A stretch of 64,000 nucleotides of DNA from Oegoconia quadripuncta (GCA_949316235.1 OX438750.1:5108365-5172364); one strand, 5' to 3'; shown: positions 1 to 9,870, counted from the first letter of the stretch. Made by a program: numbers and translations. The notes: generated from the sequence alone by a model not told the origin.

Positions 1-867
1 GACCTCCAGGCGCAGGGCTTCCCCGCTTCCGAAGTACACAGGATGTACAATGGCCGCACCAAAACTCCATACGACATGGTGCTGGTCATTCTCCCCATGA
101 CCCATTCAGGCAAATCAGTCGCCAGCAAGCTGAAGACTGTTTGCAACCTCTCCGGCCTCACCGTAGAGCCCCCCAATCGCAAAGGCCCCCCGGGCCAATG
201 CCACCGATGTCAGCTTTACGGGCACTCTGCCCGTAATTGCTTTGCCACTCCAAGGTGCGTCAAGTGCCTCGGAGACCACGGCACAACCGATTGCCCCCGC
301 CCTAAAGTTAGGGAGGAGTGCACCGAGCCGCCGAGCTGCGTCTTGTGCGGAGCCACTGGGCACCCCGCGAATTACCGCGGATGCCCGATGGCTCCTCGCA
401 GGAACCGCGTTGCGGCTGGGCGCACCCCTGCCCAAACTAAATCGCCGCCGCGCCCACTCATGTCCATTGGAGTGACCAAACCCAATTTTCCCCCGCTAAA
501 GCCCACAAGTTATATGCCGCCACCGGCTGTAGCTGACCTGCGCCCCTCATGGGCAAAGGTCGCCGCCCACTCCCCACTTCCAACTCGCCCTGCTACTCAG
601 CAGCTCGCGAGCCCAACTTACCTCGGCTCACCGGCTTCCCCGGCAAAGCAAACCCCCGCGAATAACCGCCCCCCCCCTGCCCCTCTGGCCGAAGACGATT
701 TATCGTTAGTTTGCCGCTTCGCCAGCGTCTTCAACGCTGCCGAAATCGCGGAGCTCGCCCGACAGCTCAGGGCCACCGACGGCAAGCCGGAAGATCGGCT
801 GGCTGTCGCTATCAACCACTCGAGATTGATCGCTTCAATCTCAAATTTCAACGCGAACGCCACTTAG
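1..867 (+). CDS. ORF1 (gag-like) of E0, 5'-truncated by window edge
   Basis: Open in frame from base 1 to TAG at 865-867 (288 residues visible); the real start lies upstream. The first visible residues align with residue ~290 of the 585-aa ORF1 of E1. Seen in order: end of a PRE_C2HC-type region, three zinc knuckles (CHRC...H...C, CVKC...H...C, CVLC...H...C), a Pro/Ala-rich linker and a conserved C-terminal block (AEDDLSLVCRFASVFN). Such proteins bind element RNA and chaperone it into RNPs. The knuckle region is near-identical to E1, the linker is shorter and different. The reading frame is undamaged although the element has no ORF2, which fits a protein still under selection. Confidence 0.85.
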   Translation, partial: DLQAQGFPASEVHRMYNGRTKTPYDMVLVILPMTHSGKSVASKLKTVCNLSGLTVEPPNRKGPPGQCHRCQLYGHSARNCFATPRCVKCLGDHGTTDCPRPKVREECTEPPSCVLCGATGHPANYRGCPMAPRRNRVAAGRTPAQTKSPPRPLMSIGVTKPNFPPLKPTSYMPPPAVADLRPSWAKVAAHSPLPTRPATQQLASPTYLGSPASPAKQTPANNRPPPAPLAEDDLSLVCRFASVFNAAEIAELARQLRATDGKPEDRLAVAINHSRLIASISNFNANAT

Positions 868-1360
868 GCGTTCACCCACCGTAAACATGTTCATACTACA
901 AACGACACTCTATACTCGCCGGCGAGTATAGATCCGCGTCTTTGTCACACCCTAGAGTCACCGCGATTTTTAGTACGACTAAGGTCGCCTAGGCCTTTCA
1001 CTGTTTGTCACTAAACATACCTATGTATAGCACACTACAATTAGCTTTTTTCCAAATTCAAAATTGTGTGTCGGAGAGTTTCTTGCGTCGTTTCTTCTCT
1101 CTGACTATACACATTACGAAGCGATGGTAATCAAGTCTCTAAATTCCCCCATGCAACGCCCTAAGCCGAGGTTCGAGCCCTGCGTGGGCACCCTTAGGCG
1201 TCGGTTGCAAACATCTACTTTCCGTCCTGTTGCATGCAGTCAGGGTGCGCTTCGCGCACCATGACTGCATGCAAGAGATTGGGCAGAGCGCTATCGCGCT
1301 CACCCCACCGCCCGGTTAAGCTGAAAAAGTCCTTAGGACTATCAGCGAGTTCCAGTCTAC
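868..1360 (+). other. E0 3' UTR with covarying hairpins, no ORF2
   Basis: Bases 868-1045 have no similarity I can see to ORF2 or to the E1 3' UTR; they include a 22-nt perfect palindrome at 910-931. From ~1050 on the sequence matches the E1-E4 3' UTR. Hairpins: 1070-1078/1097-1105; a long one at 1230-1274 (13 bp, mismatch, 7 bp, 3-nt loop); 1286-1291/1296-1301; and 1320-1346 (GCTGA..AGTCC-TTA-GGACT..TCAGC), 14 nt before the poly(A). Confidence 0.75.
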
Positions 1361-1378
1361 AAAAAAAAAAAAAAAAAA

Positions 1379-1500
1379 AATTTTTTGAATCGACAGACTT
1401 AGCCGACCGGCCGAAGCGAGCGCACGCACGCTTCGTCACCGTACTTCGCGCCAAAGTGTTTGTGTGTTTATTGTGTTGTTGAATTGTTGAGTTGTGAAAA
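1379..1500 (+). promoter_or_regulatory. 3' target copy plus H2B leader, no TATA (unit 1)
   Basis: The 14-bp target sequence (1379-1392) directly follows the E0 poly(A), then comes the H2B 5' leader to the ATG at 1501. The H2B TATA box that lies ~30 nt upstream in empty units is not here; it must be on the far side of E0, outside the window. Confidence 0.8.
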
Positions 1501-1875
1501 ATGCCGCCCAAGACCGGTGGAAAGGCCGCCAAAAAATCAGGCAAGGCCCAAAAGAACATCTCTAAGTCCGACAAGAAAAAGAAGAAGCATAAGAGGAAGG
1601 AGAGCTACGCCATTTACATCTACAAGGTGCTGAAGCAGGTCCATCCGGACACCGGTATCTCCAGCAAGGCGATGTCCATAATGAACTCGTTCGTGAACGA
1701 CATCTTCGAACGCATCGCCGCGGAGGCATCTCGTCTCGCCCACTACAACAAGCGTTCGACGATCACATCGAGGGAGGTGCAGACTTCCGTACGGCTACTG
1801 CTGCCCGGTGAACTCGCCAAGCACGCGGTCAGTGAGGGCACCAAGGCAGTCACTAAGTACACCAGCTCCAAGTGA
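1501..1875 (+). CDS. H2B: Histone H2B (unit 1)
   Basis: 124-aa core histone that dimerises with H2A and wraps DNA in the nucleosome. Lys-rich N-tail (residues 1-33) is followed by the H2B histone fold from [20 protein letters not shown] through [20 protein letters not shown] to the C-terminal AVTKYTSSK with the conserved ubiquitylation lysine. No intron; ends 59 nt before a histone 3' stem-loop, as in replication-dependent histone genes. Its own TATA box is separated from it by element E0, so expression from this copy is uncertain. The protein is identical in all six copies of the window. Confidence 0.98.
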   Translation: MPPKTGGKAAKKSGKAQKNISKSDKKKKKHKRKESYAIYIYKVLKQVHPDTGISSKAMSIMNSFVNDIFERIAAEASRLAHYNKRSTITSREVQTSVRLLLPGELAKHAVSEGTKAVTKYTSSK

Positions 1876-1934
1876 GATATAGATGTCGAAACGTACGCCG
1901 CGCCATTTTACTACCAAACAAACAACAACCAAAA

Positions 1935-1950
1935 GGCCCTTTTCAGGGCC
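1935..1950 (+). terminator. Histone 3' stem-loop, H2B unit 1
   Basis: GGCCCTTTTCAGGGCC: 6-bp stem with 4-nt loop, flanked by AAAA and ACAAA. This is the SLBP-bound processing signal of non-polyadenylated histone mRNAs; cleavage is expected ~5 nt downstream. Confidence 0.95.
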
Positions 1951-2471
1951 ACAAATTTGTTCAAACCGTTTCACACGTTTACCAATTGTTGTATTGCATT
2001 GTTATCGTTTGTTGCTTGCTAGTATTTAGAGTAGGTAGGTACCTCTAGCTACCTAGTTTTTAACATTAGTGTATCGAGTACAAGATGATGATACATGACG
2101 ATAGGTATTATTGGTACCTACAAGTAGCGTACGGCTCGCCCAAAGCGGCGGGCGCCCCGACAAGATTTTGCTGTTATGAAATCGTGTAATAATATGTAAT
2201 ATACGTAGGTGCGTTGCAAGAAAGCTCCAAATTATTATTATTATTATTATTATTATATTTTTGTACGTATGGTGTATGTTCTGTACACAACAACATACAC
2301 CACCTAACATACGACCTATCTATTATGCACCGTGAATATATAATAATGAACATTATTATAATAATATTTTCTTAAAATTAGAAGAAAAAAAAAAAAAATA
2401 TTTCGTTTTTAGTACCGGTTACATCCGTCGCGTCGCGTTCGCCGCGCCGCGTGCGTCTCCGCGCAACACAA

Positions 2472-2478
2472 TATAAAT
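2472..2478 (+). promoter_or_regulatory. TATA box of H3 (unit 1)
   Basis: TATAAAT 145 nt before the H3 ATG; predicted start around 2502-2507 (TTCAATAT). The same box is at 16024, 23643, 37177 and 50690 in the other units. Confidence 0.75.
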
Positions 2479-2604
2479 ATCACCCCACGACGGTTTCGAA
2501 GTTTTTCAATATCTCTCGTCCTCTCGCCGCCGACGGACGCATCGAGCGCTCGTCAGCCCGCGCGTTAGAATCTTATAGTAACTTTGTTGTGAGTGTGTGT
2601 GTAG

Positions 2605-3027
<423 letters not shown>

Positions 3028-3176
3028 AACCGGATGCCGTTTCTGTTGTGTCGTGTTGTGTGTTAATGTGTGCCGTGCCGTGTCGTGTCTTCGTGTTCGT
3101 TCTGCTGAGCGAGGGATCAACTAAATCGATCTCTTGTCTCATCTCAATCGAGATGAGCATTCGTTCATTGACGTTG

Positions 3177-3225
<49 letters not shown>

Positions 3226-3296
3226 GCCCGACCGACGGGCACACGACACACACTCGTGCCTCAGCGCTGCTGCGATTTAATTATGATAAAAAAAAA

Positions 3297-3312
3297 GGCC
3301 CTTTTCAGGGCC
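3297..3312 (+). terminator. Histone 3' stem-loop, H3 unit 1
   Basis: GGCCCTTTTCAGGGCC preceded by an A-run and followed by GCAAAAG. The octamer ATGTTTCA follows at 3336-3343. Confidence 0.95.
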
Positions 3313-3442
3313 GCAAAAGTTTCAAACTATAAAAAATGTTTCAAAGCCGATCGTACGCATCGACCGACACCGACTCTATATAGGTACCTACTACTACTAC
3401 TATGAAATAAATAATTTACAATTTCCATATACGTACGTACGT

Positions 3443-3718
3443 ACATACATACATACATACATACATACATACATACATACATACATACATACATACATAC
3501 ATACATACATACATACATACATACATACATACATACATACATACATACATACATACATACATACATACATACATACATACATACATCCATCCATCCATCC
3601 ATCCATACATCCATCCATACATCCATCCATACATCCATCCATCCATCCATCCATACATACATACATACATACATACATACATACATACATACATACATAC
3701 ATACATACATACATACAT
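3443..3718. repeat. (CATA)n/(CATC)n array (unit 1)
   Basis: Compound tetranucleotide microsatellite: long CATA tract, CATC block interrupted by single CATA units, then CATA again. Counterparts: 16989-17278, 24597-24885, 38129-38407 and 51656-51928; the pattern is kept while lengths differ. Confidence 0.95.
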
Positions 3719-4030
3719 GATTAATTACTTACTAGCTTGTTTGCTTTCTTGCCTCCTTCCTTACTTTATATCATCATCCATCATCCATCATCCATCATCC
3801 ATCATCATCATCATCATCATCGTCGTCGTCACCATCATTTAATTAGTCTCATGATTATTATTGTGTTGGTTGGATGGTTAGGGAGGGAATGTTTCAAAAA
3901 AATGCGTAAATCCAATTTTTTTTTTTTTTCCTTATTCCTCATTGCGTTTATATAGTAGTGCGTGGCGACCGGTTAACAAGCAGAGATACCGCTCCCCGCT
4001 CTACCTCAACCCCGCAAACGTGCTCGTTTC

Positions 4031-4038
4031 TATATTAA
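4031..4038 (+). promoter_or_regulatory. TATA box of H4 (unit 1)
   Basis: TATATTAA 104 nt before the H4 ATG; predicted start near 4061 (TTTTAGTTGAG). A second TATATAG at ~3949 is too far upstream to serve the same start. Confidence 0.65.
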
Positions 4039-4131
4039 GGCCGTTTTCACGGCGCTGGTTTTAGTTGAGTGAGTATCGCTCGTTCGTTCGCGTCGCGTTT
4101 CGTTTGTTGTTTGTTTGTCGCAAGTTTGTGA

Positions 4132-4446
<315 letters not shown>

Positions 4447-4714
4447 ACGCGCACCTCACAACCACCGTCGTTCGTCTCTATTCGTTAGCTCGCTGCCACT
4501 CGCGCGCGCTCTCTCTGCGGCATTGGGTTTTGTGCTGTGCTGTGCTGTGCTGTGCCGTGCCGTGCCGTGCCGTGCCATGCCATGCCATTCTGTCGCGCAC
4601 AAGTGACCATCCAGTCGGATCCATGTTGTCTGCTCATCGCATCGCACCGCACATTTCTCTTTCCGTCTGTTGTCTGCGCGCAAACGAGGGAGGAAGCAAA
4701 CGAAAAAAAAAAAA

Positions 4715-4730
4715 GGCCCTTTTCAGGGCC
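4715..4730 (+). terminator. Histone 3' stem-loop, H4 unit 1
   Basis: GGCCCTTTTCAGGGCC after a 12-A run; ATGTTTCA follows at 4756-4763. Confidence 0.95.
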
Positions 4731-5210
4731 GCATATGATTCCTTTAACGAATATAATGTTTCATTACGATACGATCTGGTCGATATCTATTGTAAATAAA
4801 TATGTCTGTCTGTCTGTGTTTGTTCGTGCTCGTTGTAAAGTAAGCCAGCCCACCAGGCACCTACCTACCTACTTACTTACTTACTTACACTGCCTACCAC
4901 CTACCTATTTAGAGAATTTCTTCCGGAAGAAATTAATCTTCTTCATACATACATACATACATACATACATACATACATACATACATACATACATACACAC
5001 ATAGGTACATACGTAATGATATAACCCGTACTCGGAATAATTAATGCTTAGGAATAGTTACGTTCATATTTTATGGGTTGGTACGTATGCAATGGCACGG
5101 TGGTGGTGTACCCATTGTGTACCATACAACAACAACAACAACTACTACAACGATGAAGATGATTTTTATTTTTGTTCGTTTTCGTATAACGTTCGTTCGT
5201 TTGTTTGTCA

Positions 5211-5254
<44 letters not shown>

Positions 5255-6050
5255 ACAAACAAACAAACAAACAAACAAACAAACAACTGCCGCCTCACCA
5301 ACTACGCACGTATACCACCTATCTACCTATCGACCGACCGACCGACCTTTTTCCTTCCTTCTTTTCGTTTTCTTTCTTTTCGTTTTTGAATGGGGTTGGC
5401 GATTCATTCAACACACACAACAAACAAACATACATACATACATACAGTGAAACGATCGAAATCGAATCCCGTACGTCCTGAACGTATGGAAGTCCGCCCC
5501 GTCTTCGCGGCCGCCGAACGGGCCTCGCGGCGAGAGCGGCGCGTCAGTGTTTTACGACCCCCGACATCTCGACGCTCAAAATAGTACCAACACGTTCGAA
5601 CCAACGGCGGGATGGTCACAGTTTCTAAGCTCGGATCCCTCGACGTCTCCCGGTCGGGAATGGCGGTCGCGAACTGGCCGTTTTCGCGAGATAAATCAAT
5701 TTTAAACTTCACCTCGGCCCGCCCCGGCTGCCACTATTCAAAACAAACGGACGTCGCTCCGACCGACTGCCCGGCTCGCTCTCGAAATTCGTACACACAT
5801 TTAGGTGTATTCAAAACGTTTCTCTTAGACCGCATCCAATACCTATACAGATATGGATAATTGTTAAAAATTTAATCTATCCGACAAGGGTTAGTGAAAA
5901 GTTGGAACCGTTCATACGAGAAAACGTCTCGCGAGCGCGGAGTCCTCAATACAGTATTGCCACGTCCGACGGACTGGCGCTACGAAACGGTGGCGACACC
6001 GTACGTATACAAAGTGTACCACTACCACTCTACTTGCTTACTTACTTACT

Positions 6051-6085
6051 TAATATTATTCCTAGTTTGTGTGGTTCGGTTCAGT
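6051..6085 (+). promoter_or_regulatory. H1 core promoter: AT box plus TCAGT initiator (unit 1)
   Basis: TAATATT at 6051-6057 and a perfect arthropod initiator TCAGT at 6081-6085; the initiator A is 31-32 nt after the start of the AT box, the expected spacing. Leader of ~79 nt to the ATG. Same arrangement at 19611, 33113, 40738 and 54263. Confidence 0.6.
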
Positions 6086-6161
6086 CGTGCGTCGCGCAGC
6101 TCGTCGTTCGTTTGTGTGTTTGTGTGTTCTACATTAAAAACATAATAATAAATATATTATT

Positions 6162-6863
6162 ATGGCAGACACGGCCGTAGCCTCTGATGCACCCGCCCCG
6201 GCGACACCCGCCAAGAAGCCGAAGGCGTCCGCCGGAGGCGGCGCGAAGAAACCCAAAGCGAAACCGACCCACCCGAAGACGTCCGATATGGTGAACAGCG
6301 CCATCAAGGAGTTGAAGGAGCGCAGCGGATCGTCGCTGCAGGCCATCAAGAAGTATATCGCCGCCCAGTACAAGGTGGACGCCGAGAAGCTGGCGCCGTT
6401 CATCAGGAGGTACCTCAAGAGCGCCGTCGAGTCGGGCGCGCTCATCCAGACCAAGGGCAAGGGAGCGTCCGGTTCTTTCAAGCTCGAATCGAAGACGTCC
6501 GCCTCCAAGAAACCCACCACCGCCAAGTCCGGAGCGAAGGCGTCCGCGGCCAAGCCCAAGAAGGCGGCCGCCTCCTCGGCGGCGGGCGGCAAGGGCAAGA
6601 AGGCGGTCGCGGCCGCCTCCTCTCCGTCTAAGGCGAAATCGACGCCCGCAGCCACCGCCAGGGACAAGAAGGCGGCCGCCGCGAAGAAGAAGCCCGCCGC
6701 TAAGAAAGCGGCCACCCCCGCCAAGGCGAAGGCAGCCGCGCCCAAAGCGAAGAAGACCGCCAAGCCCCCGACGAAGAAGCCGAAAGCGCCAAAACCTAAG
6801 AAGGCCGCCGCCGCTTCTAAGTCGAAGCCCGCCGCGAAGAAGGCCGCCTCGGCGAAGAAGTAA
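6162..6863 (+). CDS. H1: Linker histone H1 (unit 1)
   Basis: 233 aa. Short Ala/Pro/Lys N-tail (1-34), winged-helix globular domain at about 35-108 ([20 protein letters not shown] ... [20 protein letters not shown]), then a ~120-residue Lys/Ala/Pro C-tail with repeated KKAA, KPKK and AAKK. Binds linker DNA at the nucleosome dyad and compacts chromatin. It shares the strand and the stem-loop type of the core histones, so it is a replication-dependent member of the repeat. Protein identical in all five copies. The long minus-strand ORF over it is only a GC-bias shadow. Confidence 0.98.
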   Translation: MADTAVASDAPAPATPAKKPKASAGGGAKKPKAKPTHPKTSDMVNSAIKELKERSGSSLQAIKKYIAAQYKVDAEKLAPFIRRYLKSAVESGALIQTKGKGASGSFKLESKTSASKKPTTAKSGAKASAAKPKKAAASSAAGGKGKKAVAAASSPSKAKSTPAATARDKKAAAAKKKPAAKKAATPAKAKAAAPKAKKTAKPPTKKPKAPKPKKAAAASKSKPAAKKAASAKK

Positions 6864-7001
6864 ATGAATCGGCCGGCCGTCCGACTAAACGACGACCAAC
6901 CCCGCCGCGCCGTCGCCGCCGCCGCCGCCGCCGCCGGTCGATTATGCGATAAAGGTAAATTGTTGATATCTATCTATCTATCAACGCGTCGCGTCGCGTC
7001 G

Positions 7002-7003
<2 letters not shown>

Positions 7004-7072
<69 letters not shown>
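7004..7072. repeat. (TCG)n microsatellite, 23 copies (unit 1)
   Basis: Hypervariable between units: about 25 copies at 20564-20638, 29 at 34065-34152, 12 at 41691-41726 and 27 at 55215-55296. Confidence 0.95.
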
Positions 7073-7108
7073 CCTCCGCGTCGGTCCTCGCGAGCGAGCG
7101 AGCGAGCG

Positions 7109-7139
<31 letters not shown>

Positions 7140-7212
7140 CAAGCAAGCCAAGCAAGCAAGCAAGCAAGCAAGCACGAGACGATGCGGCCGCCATACAACA
7201 GCAAAAACAAAA

Positions 7213-7228
7213 AGCCCTTTTCAGGGCT
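7213..7228 (+). terminator. Histone 3' stem-loop, H1 unit 1
   Basis: AGCCCTTTTCAGGGCT: same loop as the core histone genes, but the outer pair is A-T where they have G-C. ATGTTTC follows at 7253-7259. Confidence 0.93.
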
Positions 7229-7583
7229 AACAAATCGTTCAGAGGTCACAAGATGTTTCTTTACGAAATACGTTCAGTCGATCGTTACCTACCTACCTAC
7301 CTACCTACCTACCTACCTACCTACCTACCTACCTACCTACCTACCTATTCCCACATAAAATAAATTTTCGTTGTGTTTGTTCATTTAATTCCCGCCCTAT
7401 TTTAATGCGCTTAAGGTTAACTAACTGTATTCATGCTTTTCGAATTTATTGTATGCAAACAAACATACAAAGTAGATTATGACATGGTGCATAGCGTTCG
7501 CGCTCGCTCTCTCTCTCTCTCTCTCCACGTGTCTGTCTCGCTCGACGTTTACCCCACCGTTACCGAGTCATCGTCTAAATACA

Positions 7584-7590
7584 TAATAAA
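7584..7590 (+). promoter_or_regulatory. TATA-like box of H2A (unit 1)
   Basis: TAATAAA 98 nt before the ATG, with a likely start around 7614 (AACACTAC). A weak match, chosen for its spacing; counterparts at 21134, 34668, 42246 and 55796. Confidence 0.45.
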
Positions 7591-7678
7591 GCAGAGAGAG
7601 AGGTTTTTTTAAAACACTACGTTTGTGGATCGCTTACGCGCCGCACGTATTTTTTGTTTTTCTTCTTCATAAAAGTGA

Positions 7679-8056
<378 letters not shown>

Positions 8057-8498
8057 GGGACTCTTACCGTCTCTTCCTTCTTTCTTTCTTTCGTTCGTTC
8101 GTTCGTTCGTTCGTTCGTTCGTTCGTTCGTTCGTTCGTTCGTTCGTTCGTTTGATCGATCGATCGATCGTTTTTCCTATACAAAAGGCCCTTTTCAGGGC
8201 CGCAAAATTTTTCTACTCCCGAGGGAATGTTTCACACGAACGATATCGCTCGATCAAACAACAACAAGAAGAATAATAATAATAAAAATTACCATATAGT
8301 TGTATTATGTAGCTGCTCCTGAGGAAGTCGTCGCGTGTCTGTCTGTTCGACTTCAGAAGATTGCCGTGCCGTGCGCCGCCACCACCATCGGCCAGCTACC
8401 AAGCAGTTAAGTAGCAAAGCCAGCAGCGGCAGATAAATATATCCCTGTGGAGTGGAGGAGAGTGTATTACAAAATCTACGAACGAACATATCCATGAT

Positions 8499-8551
<53 letters not shown>

Positions 8552-8633
8552 TGATGATGATGATGATGATGATGAGTAAATAAGACCCACTCTCTGCACA
8601 CACTGTATACGCAATTATGACCCGAATGATGTA

Positions 8634-8677
<44 letters not shown>

Positions 8678-9001
8678 CACACTCATACTGTATACGCAAT
8701 TATGACCCGACTGTACATTTTTTTCTTTAATTTTTTTTTTTTTTTTTTTTTTTATTAATGTCACGCACGCACACACACACGCACGCGCGCGCGCTTCGTT
8801 GGCATATAAAATATTTCTGTATACGCACTTGGGAACCCCGATTGTACTTTTAATTAATCAATGAATCAATCAATCAATCAATCAATCATTCTCAATTGTT
8901 ACACTGACGGAAGTGGGGAAGGGGGGAGGCAGACCGTACCCGTAATTATAATGTGTAGACACTGACACGGTAACCGGTTACTAGAGGGGAACCGGAGTGA
9001 T
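8057..9001 (+). other. H2A-H2B spacer (unit 1)
   Basis: Holds (TTCG)n (~8090-8150) running into GATC repeats, the H2A stem-loop, (GATGAC)n and (GAT)n (~8494-8575), two copies of a ~30-bp sequence (CTGTATACGCAATTATGACC at ~8606 and ~8689) each followed by a long T run, (AATC)n (~8862-8888), and the approach to the H2B TATA box. A third partial CTGTATACGCA lies at ~8818. Confidence 0.75.
8186..8201 (+). terminator. Histone 3' stem-loop, H2A unit 1
   Basis: GGCCCTTTTCAGGGCC, last processing signal of the unit; ATGTTTCA at 8227-8234. Confidence 0.95.
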
Positions 9002-9032
9002 TATATAAAGAAATCCAGAATTTTTTGAATCG
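9002..9032 (+). promoter_or_regulatory. H2B TATA box and LINE target site (5' copy, before E1)
   Basis: TATATAA at 9002-9008. The 14-bp target AATTTTTTGAATCG at 9019-9032 ends 30 nt after the first T of the TATA box, where RNA polymerase II is expected to start. E1 begins at 9033, so this promoter now faces the element and not H2B. Confidence 0.85.
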
Positions 9033-9870
9033 GATCGCATCGCATTCCGCTCCGCGCCTCCGTCGCGACCGCACGTACCGCGCGCCGCTCGTTCGATCGC
9101 TCGATCTTCCGACCGTCCCCATCTGTGTGTGCTGGACTGTGCTGTGCTGTGCGTCGTGCTCCGTGCGACTCTCCGCCCGCTGTGCTCCGTGTCTTCGTCT
9201 GCGTGCCGCACAACCGTGTCGCGTTCACCCCGCGCCGGTCAACTTCGTGCACCCGCGACGGTAGCGACACTCCGCGGCCGGCCGCGTCGACTGACATAAC
9301 GTCGCATACGTTATTGCGCATAGGGACCGCCGCGCAGTTTTCACTGCGGGTTCTAGGTCCCTTTTGTTTCACGCGAATTAGTGCTTCGTCGCAAATCCGC
9401 CCCTAGCGGTGGTCGCCCTGACAGACACCCCTTAGGCAGGGGACAACAGTGTCTCGGGCAGGAGGCTGACCCGAGCCTCGCGGTTCCCCTTCTGGGAAAC
9501 GCAATATCGGAAGGCGTTAGCGTACGGCCTTGGGGGGTCTCCTAGTCGTGCGCTAGAGTGCGTCCGCCCTACCAACCACCCATCCCACCCTCCTATCCCC
9601 GTGGTGTTGTTTGGGCGTCTGCCGGGACCGCTCCCGGCCGGCTACCCTCTCGCCTCGGGCAGCTAGGGCTTTACACCCTCCGCACATTGAGATTGGCGGA
9701 GGCCCACGACACACCTGAGGGTTAGGGCCTCACCTATAGGCACTCAACCTCCCTGCCTACACCCGGCGGGGAGGGTAGTACTCATCCGCGGGCAATCCCA
9801 CCCGTCGGACCCCTCTGCGCCTAACGCAAGTCTATTTTAAGCGCGCTTCACGCGCTCATCTCGTCTCGCA
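9033..9870 (+). other. E1 5' UTR, GC-rich and structured
   Basis: No TATA box seen. Hairpins include 9323-9328/9356-9361 enclosing 9333-9338/9343-9348 and 9621-9627/9632-9638. The first ~280 nt vary between elements, and the remainder to the ORF1 ATG is almost invariant. May act in translation or RNP assembly; that is inference. Confidence 0.7.

Larger units (their letters stand above)
1..1378 (+). mobile_element. E0: ORF1-only Jockey-like LINE, 5' end outside window
   Basis: Element body from the window edge to a poly(A) run (1361-1378) that joins directly to the H2B target sequence at 1379. It holds the C-terminal half of a gag-like ORF1 (1-867) and a 493-nt 3' UTR (868-1360), with no trace of ORF2. 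The last ~315 nt are clearly related to the 3' UTRs of E1-E4 but diverged. Its position at the same base of the histone unit as E1, E3 and E4 shows that the target is shared by a separate lineage. It could be a non-autonomous family mobilised by full-length relatives, or a one-off internal deletion; one copy cannot decide. Confidence 0.88.
4447..6161 (+). other. H4-H1 spacer (unit 1)
   Basis: 1.7 kb without a recognisable gene. Holds GTGCT/GTGCC pentamer repeats (4531-4585), the H4 stem-loop, (ACAT)n (~4945-4996), (TTAG)n (~5213-5253) and (AAAC)n (~5255-5285) in tandem, a GC-rich block (~5450-5800) with short ORFs on both strands that lack coding features, and the H1 promoter. Confidence 0.75.

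Noticed and set aside
910..931. Rho-independent terminator or CRISPR-like palindrome
   Set aside because: Eukaryotic context; single copy, no array.
3327..3718. Minus-strand ORFs of repeating Met-Tyr-Val-Cys
   Set aside because: Pure translation of the CATA microsatellite in three frames; length varies with repeat number.
5404..5860. Short ORFs in the GC-rich part of the H4-H1 spacer
   Set aside because: No homology recognised and no typical start context; units 4 and 5 carry base changes that alter the frames. A non-coding RNA cannot be excluded but is not supported.
6134..6763. 209-aa minus-strand ORF over H1
   Set aside because: Shadow of the GC-rich Lys/Ala codons of H1; no family resemblance.
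6864..7358. ORF with poly-Ser directly after H1, and poly-Asp/poly-Thr/poly-Arg ORFs opposite
   Set aside because: Products of the (TCG)n run and AAGC tetramers in the H1 3' UTR; copy number differs in each unit with no frame conservation.
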